Below, in pieces: positions 25,046-36,525 of a stretch of DNA of 64,000 nucleotides. The stretch covers positions 23,951,555-24,015,554 of the forward strand of contig OY756963.1 of assembly GCA_963580455.1 (NCBI GenBank). Direction: 5' to 3'. Source of the DNA: Euonymus europaeus. Lineage: Eukaryota > Streptophyta > Magnoliopsida > Celastrales > Celastraceae. The translations under genes and the position numbers were made by a program. The notes under the pieces were generated by a model. That model was not told where the DNA came from and did not search any database. It saw only the letters and a list, made by a program, of their open reading frames with translations. Every line of letters begins with the position of its first letter. The first letter of the stretch is position 1.

Positions 25046-28000
25046 TCACATTATGAACTCCTGTCCCCAAGCCTCTGAACAAAACTTTTGTCTATAGAAT
25101 TTCATGTCCCCTTGCTCAATAATTTTTACTGGCAGATCAGCCGTCAATGCTTCGATAAATTTGAAGGCAAACATGCCACAATCTCCTCTACAATGAACAC
25201 ACAAAAAAGTATCAACATACATAATAAAGTATCAACGCTCACTATTCTTGGTATAGGAACTTACCCTCCAGTTTGTCTAGGGCATGAAGGTATAAGCTGC
25301 AATCTCCATGGAGCAAACAATCCATCCCCCAAACCAGTGGAATGCAAAATATGTGGAAGCATATTCGTCAAGGGATCAAATATGGTCTTCAATGCAGCAC
25401 TACTTGTGAGACTGGGCAGTGAGTCGTAGACATGAATGGTCTTCTTTTCAATTACCAATTCCACAGCAACCCAGTGCTGATTGTTGAAGTTTGCTGGAAA
25501 ATAAACAAACTTTGACCCTGCCCAGGCAACAGATTCAATTGGAAGTAGCCCCACAACATAATCTAAAAATATGCTTTCCTCGTCCCAACTGGCAATATCA
25601 TCCGGCTTTGCCTTGAACAATTCAAACTTCTCCTGTACCCTAGTCTGTAATCATATGAATATACATAAAAGCAGGAATAATCAAGCACGAACAAAATGAT
25701 TAAAAAAATGAAGTATTAATGACAGGGTGTAACTTACAAAGAACAGGCAGTCTAGGACCACACAATCTCTCTTAAAACAGCCTGGGAACTTTGCCATTCT
25801 TTTCCTAATCAGGTACATGGCTACATCAAGGTGCTGTATGAATATTACGGATTACATGTTAGTACACATGTAATGCAAACACAGGCAGGACCAGTTAAAC
25901 ACAGGCACGACCACTTAACTAACAGGCACGACCACTTAAACACAGGCATGACCAGGCAAATAACAGGCACGACCACTTAACTAATAGGCACGACCACTTA
26001 AACACAGGCATGACCAGGCAAATAACAGGCACGACCACTTAACTAACAGGCACGACCAGTTAAACACAGGCACGACCACTTAACTAACAGGCACGACCAC
26101 TTAAACACAGACAGGACCAGTTAAACACAGGCACGACCACTTAACTAACAGGCACGACCAGACAAGTAACAGGCACGACCAATTAAAATTATTACCAAAA
26201 AATGTATGTTTACCTGGTCTGTTAACCATCCGTCCAACCTTATGGCCTCCATAAACCACTGTTTATTTACTGAACATGTTGGCCAACTTAAGCTTTCTCC
26301 ATCCCTAGACCTATCTTTCATGAATGCACGTAACTCATCTGCCCATTGTTCTAGCCACTTCCTCTTCAGGTCTAATTTTATAATCTCTTTACTTGAGACA
26401 TCTTTAACATTGAGATCAGTTGTTCTTCTTTTCTTCAAGGATGGAGATGTAAATGGTGTCCTTTTCAGAGGTCCAGGCTTCAACGCGCGTTTCTGTTTGT
26501 TCCTCACATAGGGTTTAATACCCCCTTCTAGTGCTTGAGGGAACTTTGATGGTGTCACAACCTGGACCCCGGAAAAATCTTGACTCTTTCCAGGTGGGGT
26601 AAAGGAAGCCATGGAGCTCAGACCAGTATGCAATACATCAAGGTCTCTATGCTCTTCAGCATCATCAACAGGGGCATCAACCTCACCCTCTACCACAGTA
26701 CTGCCATTCTTTCCCTCCTCCACCGTCTCTACATTTTCCACCTCCGCAGCATCTGCATTTTCTACCTTCTCATAGACCACACCCTCTACATTGCCCCCTC
26801 CAACACCCTCAGCCTCATCCGCATCAGTCATCACACCCACATCGACAACTGAAACAGGAACCCCACCCTTTACATTACTCTCTCTCACCACATCACCATC
26901 AGCCTCATCCGCATCCGTCTGCACCCCCACATCAGCAACTAAAACAGGAACTGGGAATTTAACTGCTTCACCCCCGTTAGTAAAATTTTTCATTGCCAAC
27001 ACCGCATCATCAACGCACTTATGAACCACTGTCATAGTATATAAAAATTCAGATTTAAGTGCACTAATCAAGCTTCCCTCATGAACTTGTTTCTTCAAAT
27101 TATCAAGCTTCACAATCACCTCATGAACAACTCGATAATCTGCATCAATGGATTGCTCCACAGGTTCAGTGTGGCCATGTGCATCGAAGGATTGCACAAC
27201 AGGTTCAATGTGACCCTGTGCATCCAAATATTGCTCCACAGGAGCTGTGTGATCACTAGAAGAAGCTGCAGATTCATTATCTTCATTCATTGCTCGCTCT
27301 CCCACCTTGTTACTCATGTTGATCCAGTAGTCCTGCTCCATCTCAACCCCATTTGCAGCTAGCATAGTGTGTACTTGCAGCTATTGCAACATAGAGAATC
27401 AAGCATTAGCACCTTAATATTTTGTCCATAAGAATTATCACAAATATAAAAAAATTTAAATTTTTTTACCTTGGCTTGTTGGAATACATTCTGTAAGAGT
27501 TCTTTCCAATCCGGTGTGTGGTGGCTGCTCCAATTGAGTAATCTAGGAATCCCATCTCTTATTTTTGAGGCATACAACGAACCGATATGGGGAACAACTT
27601 CATATGACCATATCTAAAATCAATAACAACCTTATTAGTTTGCAATAAAAAAGTTCATCGTAAAATATACCAATATTATAGAAATAATACCTGGAGGACC
27701 ATAGGGAAACCATAAACACAGTACTGCTCCTTCTTTGTTGGTCTTTTCTTTCTTTTCTCCACTCGGTTGACCATTATTCTTGCAAGTGAGTCAACGGTTC
27801 GTTCAAAGCTCACCGTCCCCCATGGATATCTATTAAATGCCTCCAAATTATCAACCAATTGAAGCCACTTATCATCTATAAACCTATGTCGCTCCTTAGC
27901 AAGTAGGACAAACTCTATAAAATACACAAGAGCTAACTTCACCACATCTTCATCATCATGGACACTCCTTCTGCACATACGAGAGAAACAGACCTCCAAA

Positions 28001-28416
28001 TTATATCTCGAAATCTTCTCACTTCCATCAAACCACAAATCCCTCAACTTATGTACATCAATATCAACTAATGAACCAATTTCTGGCACATCCCTACAAA
28101 CTAAACCGGTTATGAGGGCAAAATCTGTAATACCAAAAGATGTCAGCCTATTCGCGATCTTAAAATTTAATCTAACTCCAAAGACTCCAGAATCAACATC
28201 AGGGGATTCAACCTGTCTTAATAGGAGCTGATGTATCAACTGTCCTGATACAGAAAGATCACCAACATCTAGGAAAATGCCGAAGCATGTCCTCCTAAAT
28301 AACTCAAGTTGATTATCACTCAAATTATCCCTTATTTGTGCAATGACATGTGATATATTTGAAAAAATTGTAACCTTTGCAGTAAAATGATCCTCCTCAG
28401 CAATGATATAATTCAT
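25046..28416 (-). CDS. MULE-borne DUF1985/ULP1-like cysteine protease
   Basis: Six exons: 28416-27691, 27613-27470, 27380-26214, 25833-25738, 25644-25265, 25187-25046; all GT-AG, in frame, 884 residues. The N-terminal part resembles DUF1985 (RRTCFGIFLDVGDLS, FGITDFALITGL), the middle is low-complexity and acidic, and the C-terminus is a C48/ULP1 protease fold with His in NNQHWVAVEL, Asp in VYDSLP and Cys in QTGGGDCGMFA (about residue 841), the last formed across an exon junction. C48 enzymes cut SUMO or related conjugates; the target here is unknown. The family context is Kaonashi-type MULEs. The ATG at 28416 is the first after a TTTGTGCAG acceptor, implying a leader intron. No disabling mutation was seen. 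Confidence 0.87.
25884..26181 (-). repeat. MULE decamer array C, eleven GGCACGACCA copies
   Basis: Fifteen units begin at 25884, 25904, 25925, 25945, 25966, 25987, 26007, 26028, 26049, 26069, 26090, 26110, 26130, 26151 and 26172, an almost perfect 20.5-bp period. Eleven are exact; four carry one or two changes (GGCATGACCA, GGCAGGACCA, GACAGGACCA). Most of the intron between protease exons 25738-25833 and 26214-27380 is this array. Confidence 0.96.
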
Positions 28417-28447
28417 GATTAATCTGCACAAAAAAAAGAACAATTAT

Positions 28448-28859
28448 GGCACGACCAGAGAAAATTGTGGCACGACCATGTGACATTATGGCACGACCAG
28501 TTAAAATGCAGGCACGACCAGTTAAAATGATGGCACGACCATGTACAAAGCAGACAGACAAAATCAACAGATAGGCACGACCAGAAAAACATGATGGCAC
28601 GACCAGAAAAACATGATGGCACGACCAGTTAAATGCTAGGAACTAGCAAACAAAACAGGCAAAACTAGTGAACAAGTTAGCATGACCAAAAAAACAGGCA
28701 TGACCAATTTATATTAAGAACATGTTGGCACGACCAGTTTATAGCTAGGCACGACCAAGGAAAATGTTGGCACGACCAAAGAACATGATGGCATGACCAT
28801 TTACAAAGCAGGCAGACCAAATAAACAGGCACGACCAGATAAATAGGCACGCACGACCG
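28448..28859 (-). repeat. MULE decamer array D, twelve GGCACGACCA copies
   Basis: Exact copies begin at 28448, 28469, 28490, 28511, 28532, 28574, 28596, 28618, 28727, 28748, 28769 and 28828; degenerate copies fall at 28697, 28790 and 28811. The step is 21-22 bp. The outer end lies about 525 bp inside the right terminus, mirroring array A. In protease-gene sense the motif reads TGGTCGTGCC and lies upstream of the start codon. Confidence 0.95.
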
Positions 28860-29284
28860 TAGAAAAATTGGGCAAAAAAATATATGAACATGATGACACT
28901 ACCACTTAACAAGCAGAAAAACCATGAAACAACTTTCAATTATGATCCAAAAAGATTAAAAAAAAGGAAGAAGAAACATGAAATGCCATCCCTAAACCTA
29001 TACACACAACCTACATACAAATTTGTATAAAAATAACTGAAACAGATATACATACCTCAAAGGTACTCGAGTGTGTTCACAATTGCTAATCCCTTGCTAA
29101 TTGGCTTCGGTTTCGGATTTTTTCGCAGAATATAAATGGTTGAATTGCCGTCGTTTCAGTTGTGCTCTGCTCTCTGTTGAATGCTTGCGTCTTTTTGTTT
29201 GAAATGATGTGAATCCGGTGGGAATACAGGAATGGGAAGGGACGTAACCCATAAAGGACATTTCGGTACTTAACCGTTTTAAAA

Positions 29285-29364
29285 GGGTCATAAATGCGAT
29301 TTTTTTGAGACAATGTCATTTTTTCAAAAATCTTTGTCAACTAGGTCATTTTCGCAAAATTCCC
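29285..29364 (-). repeat. Right terminal inverted repeat of the MULE
   Basis: Reverse complement begins GGGAATTTTGCGAAAATGAC and matches the left end over about 80 bp. The 9-bp target duplication ATGGTTAAA follows at 29365-29373. Confidence 0.95.
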
Positions 29365-29373
29365 ATGGTTAAA

Positions 29374-29905
29374 CTACCCTCACATGTCCTGGTGATAAAA
29401 ATTATGGTCGGGGTCGGCTAAGGTCGGATAATATTGAGTGTTTAAGAGATATTACGAGTGTGTTTGGTTAGAGTTTTGAAAACTGTTTTCTGTTTTGAAA
29501 AATTAAATGATTGTTTAAAATTCATTTGGTTAACTGTTTTGAGTATTTAATTTTAAAAACAGTTTTCATTTTTTAATTTTTAAAAACTAGAAAATCAAAA
29601 CAACAATTGGTTGTTTTGTAAGATTTTCAAGTGACATAATTGTAATTAAGATGAATTTATTTTATTTTTCTCTCTTCTCTCACTCCCAATGGATTAACGC
29701 CTCTCTCCATCGGCATCGTCGTCCGGCCACCGGAAGGCCTTGCTCCGGTGTTGACCCAAAATCACCTTCATTTTGACCCAATTGATGCATTTGAATTTCA
29801 TTTTGATAAATTTGAGTTTTATTTGGATGAATTTCAATTTCATTTGACTAAATTTCAATTTTAATTTCATGTTTTTCAGTTTCCGAAAACAAAGTCAAAT
29901 ATCAC
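29374..29905. other. Spacer between MULE and hAT, probable left arm of an older MITE
   Basis: From about 29458 the sequence AGTGTGTTTGGTTAGAG resembles a plant MITE end. An approximate inverted partner (CCAAACACACT) lies at about 33783-33793 beyond the hAT element. If both belong together, the hAT inserted into this older repeat. No target duplication was recognised, so this is tentative. No gene is seen. Confidence 0.4.
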
Positions 29906-32900
29906 TAGGCATGAAAATGGGCCGGGCCGCCCTAGGGCGGCTCGCGGGCCGTCCGTTTGAGGCCCGGCCTGAGCTCGGCTCGAAAGTTAAATGAGCCGAG
30001 CTCGGGCCTTACATTGAGCCCGTTTAGGATAACGGGCCGAGCTCGAATATGCAAAAGCTCGGCCCTAAAGCCCTAGGGCCTATGTATATATATAATACAT
30101 ATTATATATATAAGGCCCATATCATATATGTTTGACTATGTCACAAAAAATGCCCATATTTTTTTTGACCCTTTGATAGCCCACGTGTGGGTGTGGCCAC
30201 TTCAACTTGACAATTAGAATTCTTAATAATTTAGCCCAATAGCCTCCTTGCCCAGTCCATAACTAATTAAAAAATGAAAAGTTGGACTTATGTTTTAGCA
30301 CTTAGCAGTGCCAGTAACTCAGTAAGTCACAACTCGTTAGTCTTTTGAGTTTTGACTTTACAAATTACATATCTCTCTCTCTCTCTCTCTCTATCGATCT
30401 AGGGTTCCAAGTTCCAACTTTCGTCTCCGACTTTGAGTTTCGCAATCTACTCGTGATTCAGGTAAGTTTTAGGAAATTTGACCTTAAAACCATGTTTTTA
30501 ATTGGCTTTAGGTTCTGTATATATCAGCTAGGATATTTGTGGATGTCGATGTAGCTGATGGTTTTCATTATGTCTGGAGTTTTATAGGAATCTAGAGAGT
30601 TGGATGAGCATAGTTTGTAACTGGCAAAGTGAGGCTTGATCTGAGATGGCCAGATGGGTTGGGTTTTTTTTTTGTGATTTATGGAATTTTTTTGTAACTT
30701 TTTGTTTTGAGATAGTTGATGTGAATTTAGTCTGAAATTGGATCTTTCTCGTTCCCTTTAGTTGCGTGAATGTAGACACTAATGCATACATAAATTTTGT
30801 GATTCTCAATAAATTTAGCTAATTAAGTACTGACATTGGCTAGATTACATATGTTATTCTATGTTGGAAAGTAAGATTATTAATTATCATGTTGTGCACT
30901 TATGATTACTTCTCACTATGACGTGTCATTATTGCTTGTTTTGGCAGCAAATATAATGTCAAATTTAGTTAGTGAAGTTGAGAAAGTGAACGTGATTACC
31001 CAAGAACCACAAGTGCAGTCGGTCAATATGGATGTGGATGTGGAAAAAGAACTAGAGCAGTGGATAGAGCAAGTGGAAAATGAGGATGAGGACGAGGATG
31101 AGGATGAAGAAGAGGAAAATGAGGCTGAGGAGGAGGATGAAGGTGGAGAGAAAGATAATGAAGAAAATCAGCTTGATAAAAAAAGAAAGAGAAGGAGATC
31201 AGCGGTGTGGAATGAGTTTGACGACGTAGAGGGAACAAATAAAGTGCAGTGCAAACATTGCAAGTCTCAACTTCAAATTAGTGGGGGCACAACATCTCAT
31301 TTTAGGAGGCATTTGAAAGGGTGTGTAAGAAGAAAGATCAACAATAGGTCTCAAAAGCTATTGAGATTCCGTTCCGGAAAAATCACTAGTGAGTCATCTC
31401 CTCTTACTACTTGGAAATATGATTATGAAAAGGTTAGAGATAGCATTTCACATTTTATTCTCATGCATGAGCATCCATTCTCCATAGTTGAGCAAGAGGG
31501 GTTCAATCTTATTATGATGAATAGTAATCTCGAGTATAAACCATATACTCGTATCACTGCACAAAGTAAATGTATTGAAGTCTATGAGAGTGAGAAAAAG
31601 AAGTTGAAGTCTTTGTTGAAAAATGTTAGCAAAATTAGTTTGACTACGGATCTTTGGAGATCTTGTCAACAAATAGAATACATGGTTGTTACTGGACACT
31701 TTGTTGATTCTAATTGGAAATTGCAGAAAAGGGTGCTTAATTTTGTGAACATACCACCTCCACGAGGTGGTGTTGATATTGCTAATGCTCTTTTCAAATG
31801 CATGACTGAGTGGGAAATTGAAAACAAAGTCTACTCTCTGTCTGTTGATAATGCTTCTTATAATGATGTGGCTATAAGAACATTGAAGAATACTTTCTTG
31901 AGAAATAAGAAATTGGTGCTTGATGGAAAGTTATTTCATGTTCGATGTTGTGCACACATTCTCAATCTCTTAGTGCAAGATGGTATTGCTGCCATTGATG
32001 ATGTGATTTACAATGTAAGGGAAAGCGTCAAGTTTTTGAAAAATTCAGAGTCTCGTTTTCTGAAGTTTAGTGAGATTGTTAAGCAATTGCAACTACCTGT
32101 TAGGAAGTTAATTTTAGATGTTCCAACACGTTGGAACTCAACTTATGAGATGTTGTCACTTGCCTTGAAGTTTAAGGATGCATTTTTTATTTTCAAAGAG
32201 AGGGAGCCTCTTTATCTACATTTGCCGAGTGATGAAGAATGGGGGAGGGTAGAGAATGTTTGTCAAATTTTATCTGTGTTCAACACAATCACTAATCTCA
32301 TATCGGGAAGTGACTACCCAACTTCCAATTTATTTCTCTCTGAGATATATAGAGTGAAAGAAATTCTGAAAAAGAGAGCAATGGATAACAACATATACAT
32401 CAAAGCTATGGTTGGGAAAATGAATTCAAAGTTTGAGAAGTATTGGGGTGAGTGTAATTTGTTGATTTCAATTGCTGCGGTTCTAGATCCACGTTGCAAA
32501 ATGAAGTTGATTGAATTTTGCTTTCCATTGATTTATGAAAGGAGCGAGGTGAGTTACAATATTGAAAAGGTTCGTGGAGCTTTATATGAAATGTATGAGC
32601 AATATGCAGCTACTTATAACTTAAGTAATGAGGAAGGCAGATGTCAAAGAAATTCAAGAGAGTATGTTGGTTCCAGTAACACAGTTGACATGAATTCTGG
32701 GTGGTCGAAGTTTGATGAGTTTGTAGACATGACTGAAAATGCTTCTTCTATAAAATCTGATTTGGATGTTTACTTGGAAGAGGTTGTTTATAGATGCTCT
32801 CAAGAAGAAAGAGGAAAATGGAGTGCTTTAAGTTGGTGGAGAGCCAATGCTCTAAAATATCGTATTTTGTCCAAAATGGCATCTGATATTCTAGCTATTC

Positions 32901-33678
32901 CCATCACAACTGTAGCTTCAGAGTCCACATTCAGTGCAGGGAGTCGAGTAATTGACCCCTATCGTGCTAATTTAGCACCAAAAACAGTTGAAGCTCTAAT
33001 GTGTGGAGGAGATTGGGTGCGAAATCTTCACGGGATAAAGAAGAAATTGCGCAAGGTTAGTATAATAGTATTAGATTTTGTATGCATATACTACAATTAA
33101 GTTATATAAAACTCACATTTTCAATTGATGTTTACTTGTTTATGGCTTTGAATTTATTTGCAGAAAGAAGAAAAAGATGAAGAGTTTGTTCTCAATATTG
33201 CATAAAAAGTTGAGCAGCTACTTGGAAATTGGGATACAGGAAAGGATGAGGAGATTGGCTATATGACCAATGATTTTCTAACAATTTGTGGGATTTGTTT
33301 AAACAAGTACTTACGGATTTTTTTTCTTTGTAATTTGTTTAAGCAAGTACTTATAAATTTGTTTAATTTGTTTTTGATTGATTTTGTTGCATGTATTATG
33401 TATGAAGTTGGACTTGATTTATTAGTTGTTACACGTTGCTTCATGATCAATAATCATAGCCATTGACTAAAAATGCACAGGCTGTGCACAGATTGGATAG
33501 GGCCTAAACGGGCTTAAACGGGCCGAGCTCGGGCCTCACATTTTGAAACGAGCCGAGCCCGAGCTCTCCCATTTAGAGCCCTATAGGGCCCGAGCCGAGC
33601 TCGGGCCTAACTTTATATCATAGGGCCGAGCCTAGGGCCTGTCAAAGTCCGGCCCAGCCCGGCCCTATTTCATCCCTA
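29906..33678 (+). mobile_element. Complete hAT-superfamily DNA transposon
   Basis: 3773 bp, flanked by a perfect 8-bp target duplication AATATCAC (29898-29905 and 33679-33686), the hAT hallmark. Imperfect terminal inverted repeats start TAGGCATGAAAATGGGCC (left) and TAGGGATGAAATAGGGCC (right, reverse complement). Both subterminal regions (29925-30080 and 33505-33660) are dense in GGGCCGAGCTCGGGCC-like palindromes. An intact transposase lies between. By sequence features it could be autonomous. Confidence 0.95.
30956..33205 (+). CDS. hAT transposase (BED finger, hAT dimerisation domain)
   Basis: Coding exons 30956-33055 and 33164-33205 give 713 residues. A non-coding first exon ending at 30461 (donor GTAAGT) with an acceptor at 30947 (TTGGCAG) is inferred, which favours the ATG at 30956 over the in-frame one at 30902. 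Order: a long acidic tract (about 29-72); basic KKRKRRR (nuclear-localisation-like); BED zinc finger (CKHC at 99-102, HFRRHLKGC at 115-123); RNase H-like core including LTTDLWRS, HVRCCAHILNLLVQDG and VPTRWNSTYEML; and the C-terminal hAT dimerisation region (WWRANALKYRILSKMA, ASESTFSAGSR). No stop or frameshift was found. It should bind the subterminal repeats and transpose this element; domesticated relatives such as DAYSLEEPER share the layout. Confidence 0.93.
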
Positions 33679-33686
33679 AATATCAC

Positions 33687-35999
33687 CAACCAAATGAATT
33701 TTTTTAACAGTTTTTTTTCCTAAAAAGTGTTTCTAAAAACTATATTCAAAATCGTTTTTAAAAACTAAAAAAGAAAATAATATCCAAACACACTTTGTAT
33801 TTGGATTCATATTTATTTGTTTTGTTGTACGTATGTCATTAAATATACTCGAATTTATTTAAATTCGAATGAATAAATCGAAAAACAATTCAATTCGGAT
33901 TAGGTTTAGACAATTAGATTAGATAATAATTTAATTCATATTAAAATTCAGACAAGTGTTAAGACTCTAACCCAGTTTTTAATCGGACATTTTTTTGTTT
34001 AAATCTAGATTTTCGATCATAAACCATATTTATAGACTTAATTTAATCCAGATCGAACAAATTCGTCATCTGAGTCTAACAAAATTTTGCTGCCCTACCC
34101 AGCACTCACATGTGGACGTTCAGGTATACTGAGTTCACATGCAAATTTTACTATTTTCGTACAAATCAATGGTAACATAAAAATCAGGAATCGGACCTTA
34201 ATACGAGTCTCTAGCTCTTGGATGCAGAAGTCTGTATTTCAAACGTCGTATGCATGTTAGAATTGTCGACCAAGTACATAACAATTGATAGGGTGAAGAA
34301 AAAACCACAAAAAATGTGAAAAAAGCGAAGGACAACAAATCTTGATAGTGAAGATTGATATTGGATTAAATTGTCTTTTATCATCTCATCTAAAAGAATG
34401 TGGTGCATCGTGCATGTGGCGGGAGTATGTCTTTGTATTGGAGTGATTTAATTGCAATTCAAACGTTCGAGTTAGTTAAAAACGGATAAAGGACTCTATT
34501 CTCAAAGAACATTCACTTTGCAAGATATATTTTCTTCTACCAACATCTTTTCCTCAAATAAAATAATTGTTACCACTTACCAGTGTGTTAGACTGCAAAG
34601 AAGCCTTCAACAACTTCTTTTGCCGGTCAATAAGAATACAAAATTGACGACAAGTTAAGAGTCCAATTTGTAATAAACAATAGGTATAAGCATCATCGAC
34701 ATCAACATCAAAATCTACGGGTGCCGATAGTCTCGGTGGTTATGGCAATGTTTTATTTAACGAGGATGATTGATTATTGCTTGAGATCGAGCATTCGAAT
34801 CAGTGGAAAGCATTACTCGACCCCAAGGCTAAATTAGTTGCCTGCTATGGAAGGAGTAACCAATCTGAATTTGGATATGATCCGACCGTCACAGAGTGAC
34901 ATGGTAGGCTAGAGTGTCGACATCAAATGTTCTCACAAAATTATACTGCAATGGGAATTCAATAGCAACTATGTTCTTAGGTGAACCAATAATATGGCAT
35001 GGTATAATTAACTTCTCTGGTGTTACTCCTATTTAATGCAACTTCAAAAGTAAAGCGAATGGGAGGAATGATTCTGCTAATTATGGAAGAGAAGATCATG
35101 GAGTGAATGGTGAAAAACTTCTTCCATGGTGAGACTGGCCTCATTCTCATTCTATTCAATAGAACCCATTTCATTGACATTGAACTCAGTAAACAAAGCA
35201 CAAAGGCTCCGCCGCCGGATCATCATCCATTACCGTATAAGTCACCAATATTCCTGCACAAAACCACCCTCGTCGAAAGAAGAGGACGGTACCTTTCCTC
35301 CGCTTGACCGACGATGGTCACGTCGGAGTTCATCAAGGAATTGTTACTTGAGCAACGTCCATTGAAGTTTTACTAGTCAATATAAGGACAAATTTCATCC
35401 TTTATATATGTGTGTATATATGAAGTGAGTTTTTAGTACAAGGTATTCTTTTCTTTGATCCTAGGAGACATAACTCTTGCAAGAAAATAGGTATCCGAAG
35501 AGATCTCCAAAAATTGAAAAATGCATGTAGATTGATAAATATCTTACATTTCTTTTGGGTCCACGTATGCAAAAAAAAAAATTGGTTTAATTGCATTCAT
35601 GAATACTTGGATTCACGATGCTTATAGAATTTAACTTCGCTATTCATTTTTGGTTGAAGTCGTGGAAAAAGACAATGCTTGTACGCAAATACATGTGTGA
35701 AAAGGAGTGATCCAATAAATTATGGCAACACGATAATAAATTATATTTTTCCATGAACTTATATGATTTAAATGTTTATTAATTTTAGTATGCAGGAGAA
35801 TTCGAACTCTCATCCAAATAACCAATCCGAAATACCAAAGAGTTACTACAACTAGAAAAATGTTCATTCTAGTAATATATATTTAATAATGTTTATTTTT
35901 ATCAATATATCAGTTGATAGGGTCTCAGGGTACACCGAGAGTGGTCTAGGGTTTCAACGTCGTTTCTTGTAGTGACAATTGTGTTTTGATAGGGGAAAG
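33687..35999. other. Repeat-derived intergenic DNA, no gene recognised
   Basis: It begins with the presumed right arm of a MITE-like repeat (to about 33793). Beyond it is AT-rich sequence with short tRNA-like stretches (for example around 34715-34800 and, on the minus strand, 35785-35855) that hint at old SINE pieces but do not form a complete A box, B box and tail. No credible coding sequence is seen. Confidence 0.4.
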
Positions 36000-36152
36000 A
36001 TGGAGAGCGAAGTGGAGAAAATGATGAATGATATGAGGTTGTCAGAGACGGGAAAAAAAGAGGTGAATTTGGGTTTTATGCAAGAGAGATGTCAGAGGAG
36101 CTTGGTGGGGAAGATTGTCTCCGCAAAAAAAAAAGTCAATCTTGAAGCCCCT
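36000..36152 (+). pseudogene. Fragment resembling DUF4283 N-terminus (retroelement-associated)
   Basis: A 50-codon frame from the ATG at 36000 encodes MESEVEKMMNDMRLSETGKK followed by a QERCQRSLVGKIVS motif and then a stop. DUF4283 proteins of plant LINE-type elements begin similarly, with a charged helix then LVGK/R. The remainder of the protein is absent, so this is at most a truncated relic. Confidence 0.35.
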
Positions 36153-36525
36153 TAGGGCTTCCCTGAGCAAGATTTGGCATGGATTTGTCTCTGATAATTC
36201 GTGAAATTGAGAATAAGCATTATCACAAGAAAAATTGTCATAATATATCCATTAGGATCTTCTCCTGATCAATAAGCTAACTCTTCCAATGCGATAAATC
36301 AACTGCAGAATAATTATCCCACGTGGCGTTCAATCTAAAAGCCCTTAGGGCATCCCTGAGCAAGGTTTGGCGGGATTCGTCTCTGATGATTCATAAAATT
36401 GAGAATAAACATTATTACAAGAGAATTTGTCATAATATATCCACTAGGATATTCTCTATTTCTCTTGGTCAACAAGCTAACTCATTCGATGCGATAAATC
36501 AACTGCAAGATAGTTATTCCACGTG
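36138..36525. repeat. Two-copy tandem duplication, about 193-bp unit
   Basis: The first copy starts CAATCTTGAAGCCCCTTAGG at 36138 and the second CAATCTAAAAGCCCTTAGGG at 36331. They share CCCTGAGCAAG, TTGTCATAATATATCCA and GCGATAAATCAACTGCA and end near CCACGTG. Identity is roughly 80% by eye, so this is an old duplication with no clear terminal structure. Confidence 0.8.

Larger units (their letters stand above)
21574..29364. mobile_element. Complete Mutator-like element (MULE) carrying MURA and ULP1 genes
   Basis: The 7791-bp element is bounded by terminal inverted repeats of about 80 bp (21574-21653 and 29285-29364), both starting GGGAATTTTGCGAAAATGA and about 95% identical. A perfect 9-bp target-site duplication ATGGTTAAA lies at 21565-21573 and 29365-29373, diagnostic of Mutator transposition. 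Inside are two convergent genes: a transposase (+) and a DUF1985/ULP1 protease gene (-). MULEs with ULP1-like genes are known in plants as Kaonashi (KI) MULEs. Four arrays of a 10-bp motif occupy introns and spacers. Both reading frames look intact, so the copy may be autonomous. Confidence 0.96.

Noticed and set aside
22059..28859. CRISPR-like array
   Set aside because: Regular repeats with roughly 10-bp variable spacers look superficially similar, but the repeat is only 10 bp, the spacers are AT-rich and semi-repeated, and the arrays lie in introns of a plant transposon.
28397..28939. Minus-strand open frames rich in SGRA/WSC repeats
   Set aside because: These are translations of the decamer array D in different frames, with no start context or known domain.
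31023..31238. Minus-strand frame with His/Pro-rich protein
   Set aside because: Antisense of the acidic GAG/GAT-rich tract in the hAT transposase.
35107..35365. Overlapping plus-strand frames of 66-79 codons
   Set aside because: Basic, low-complexity translations without domain, splice context or expression signals.
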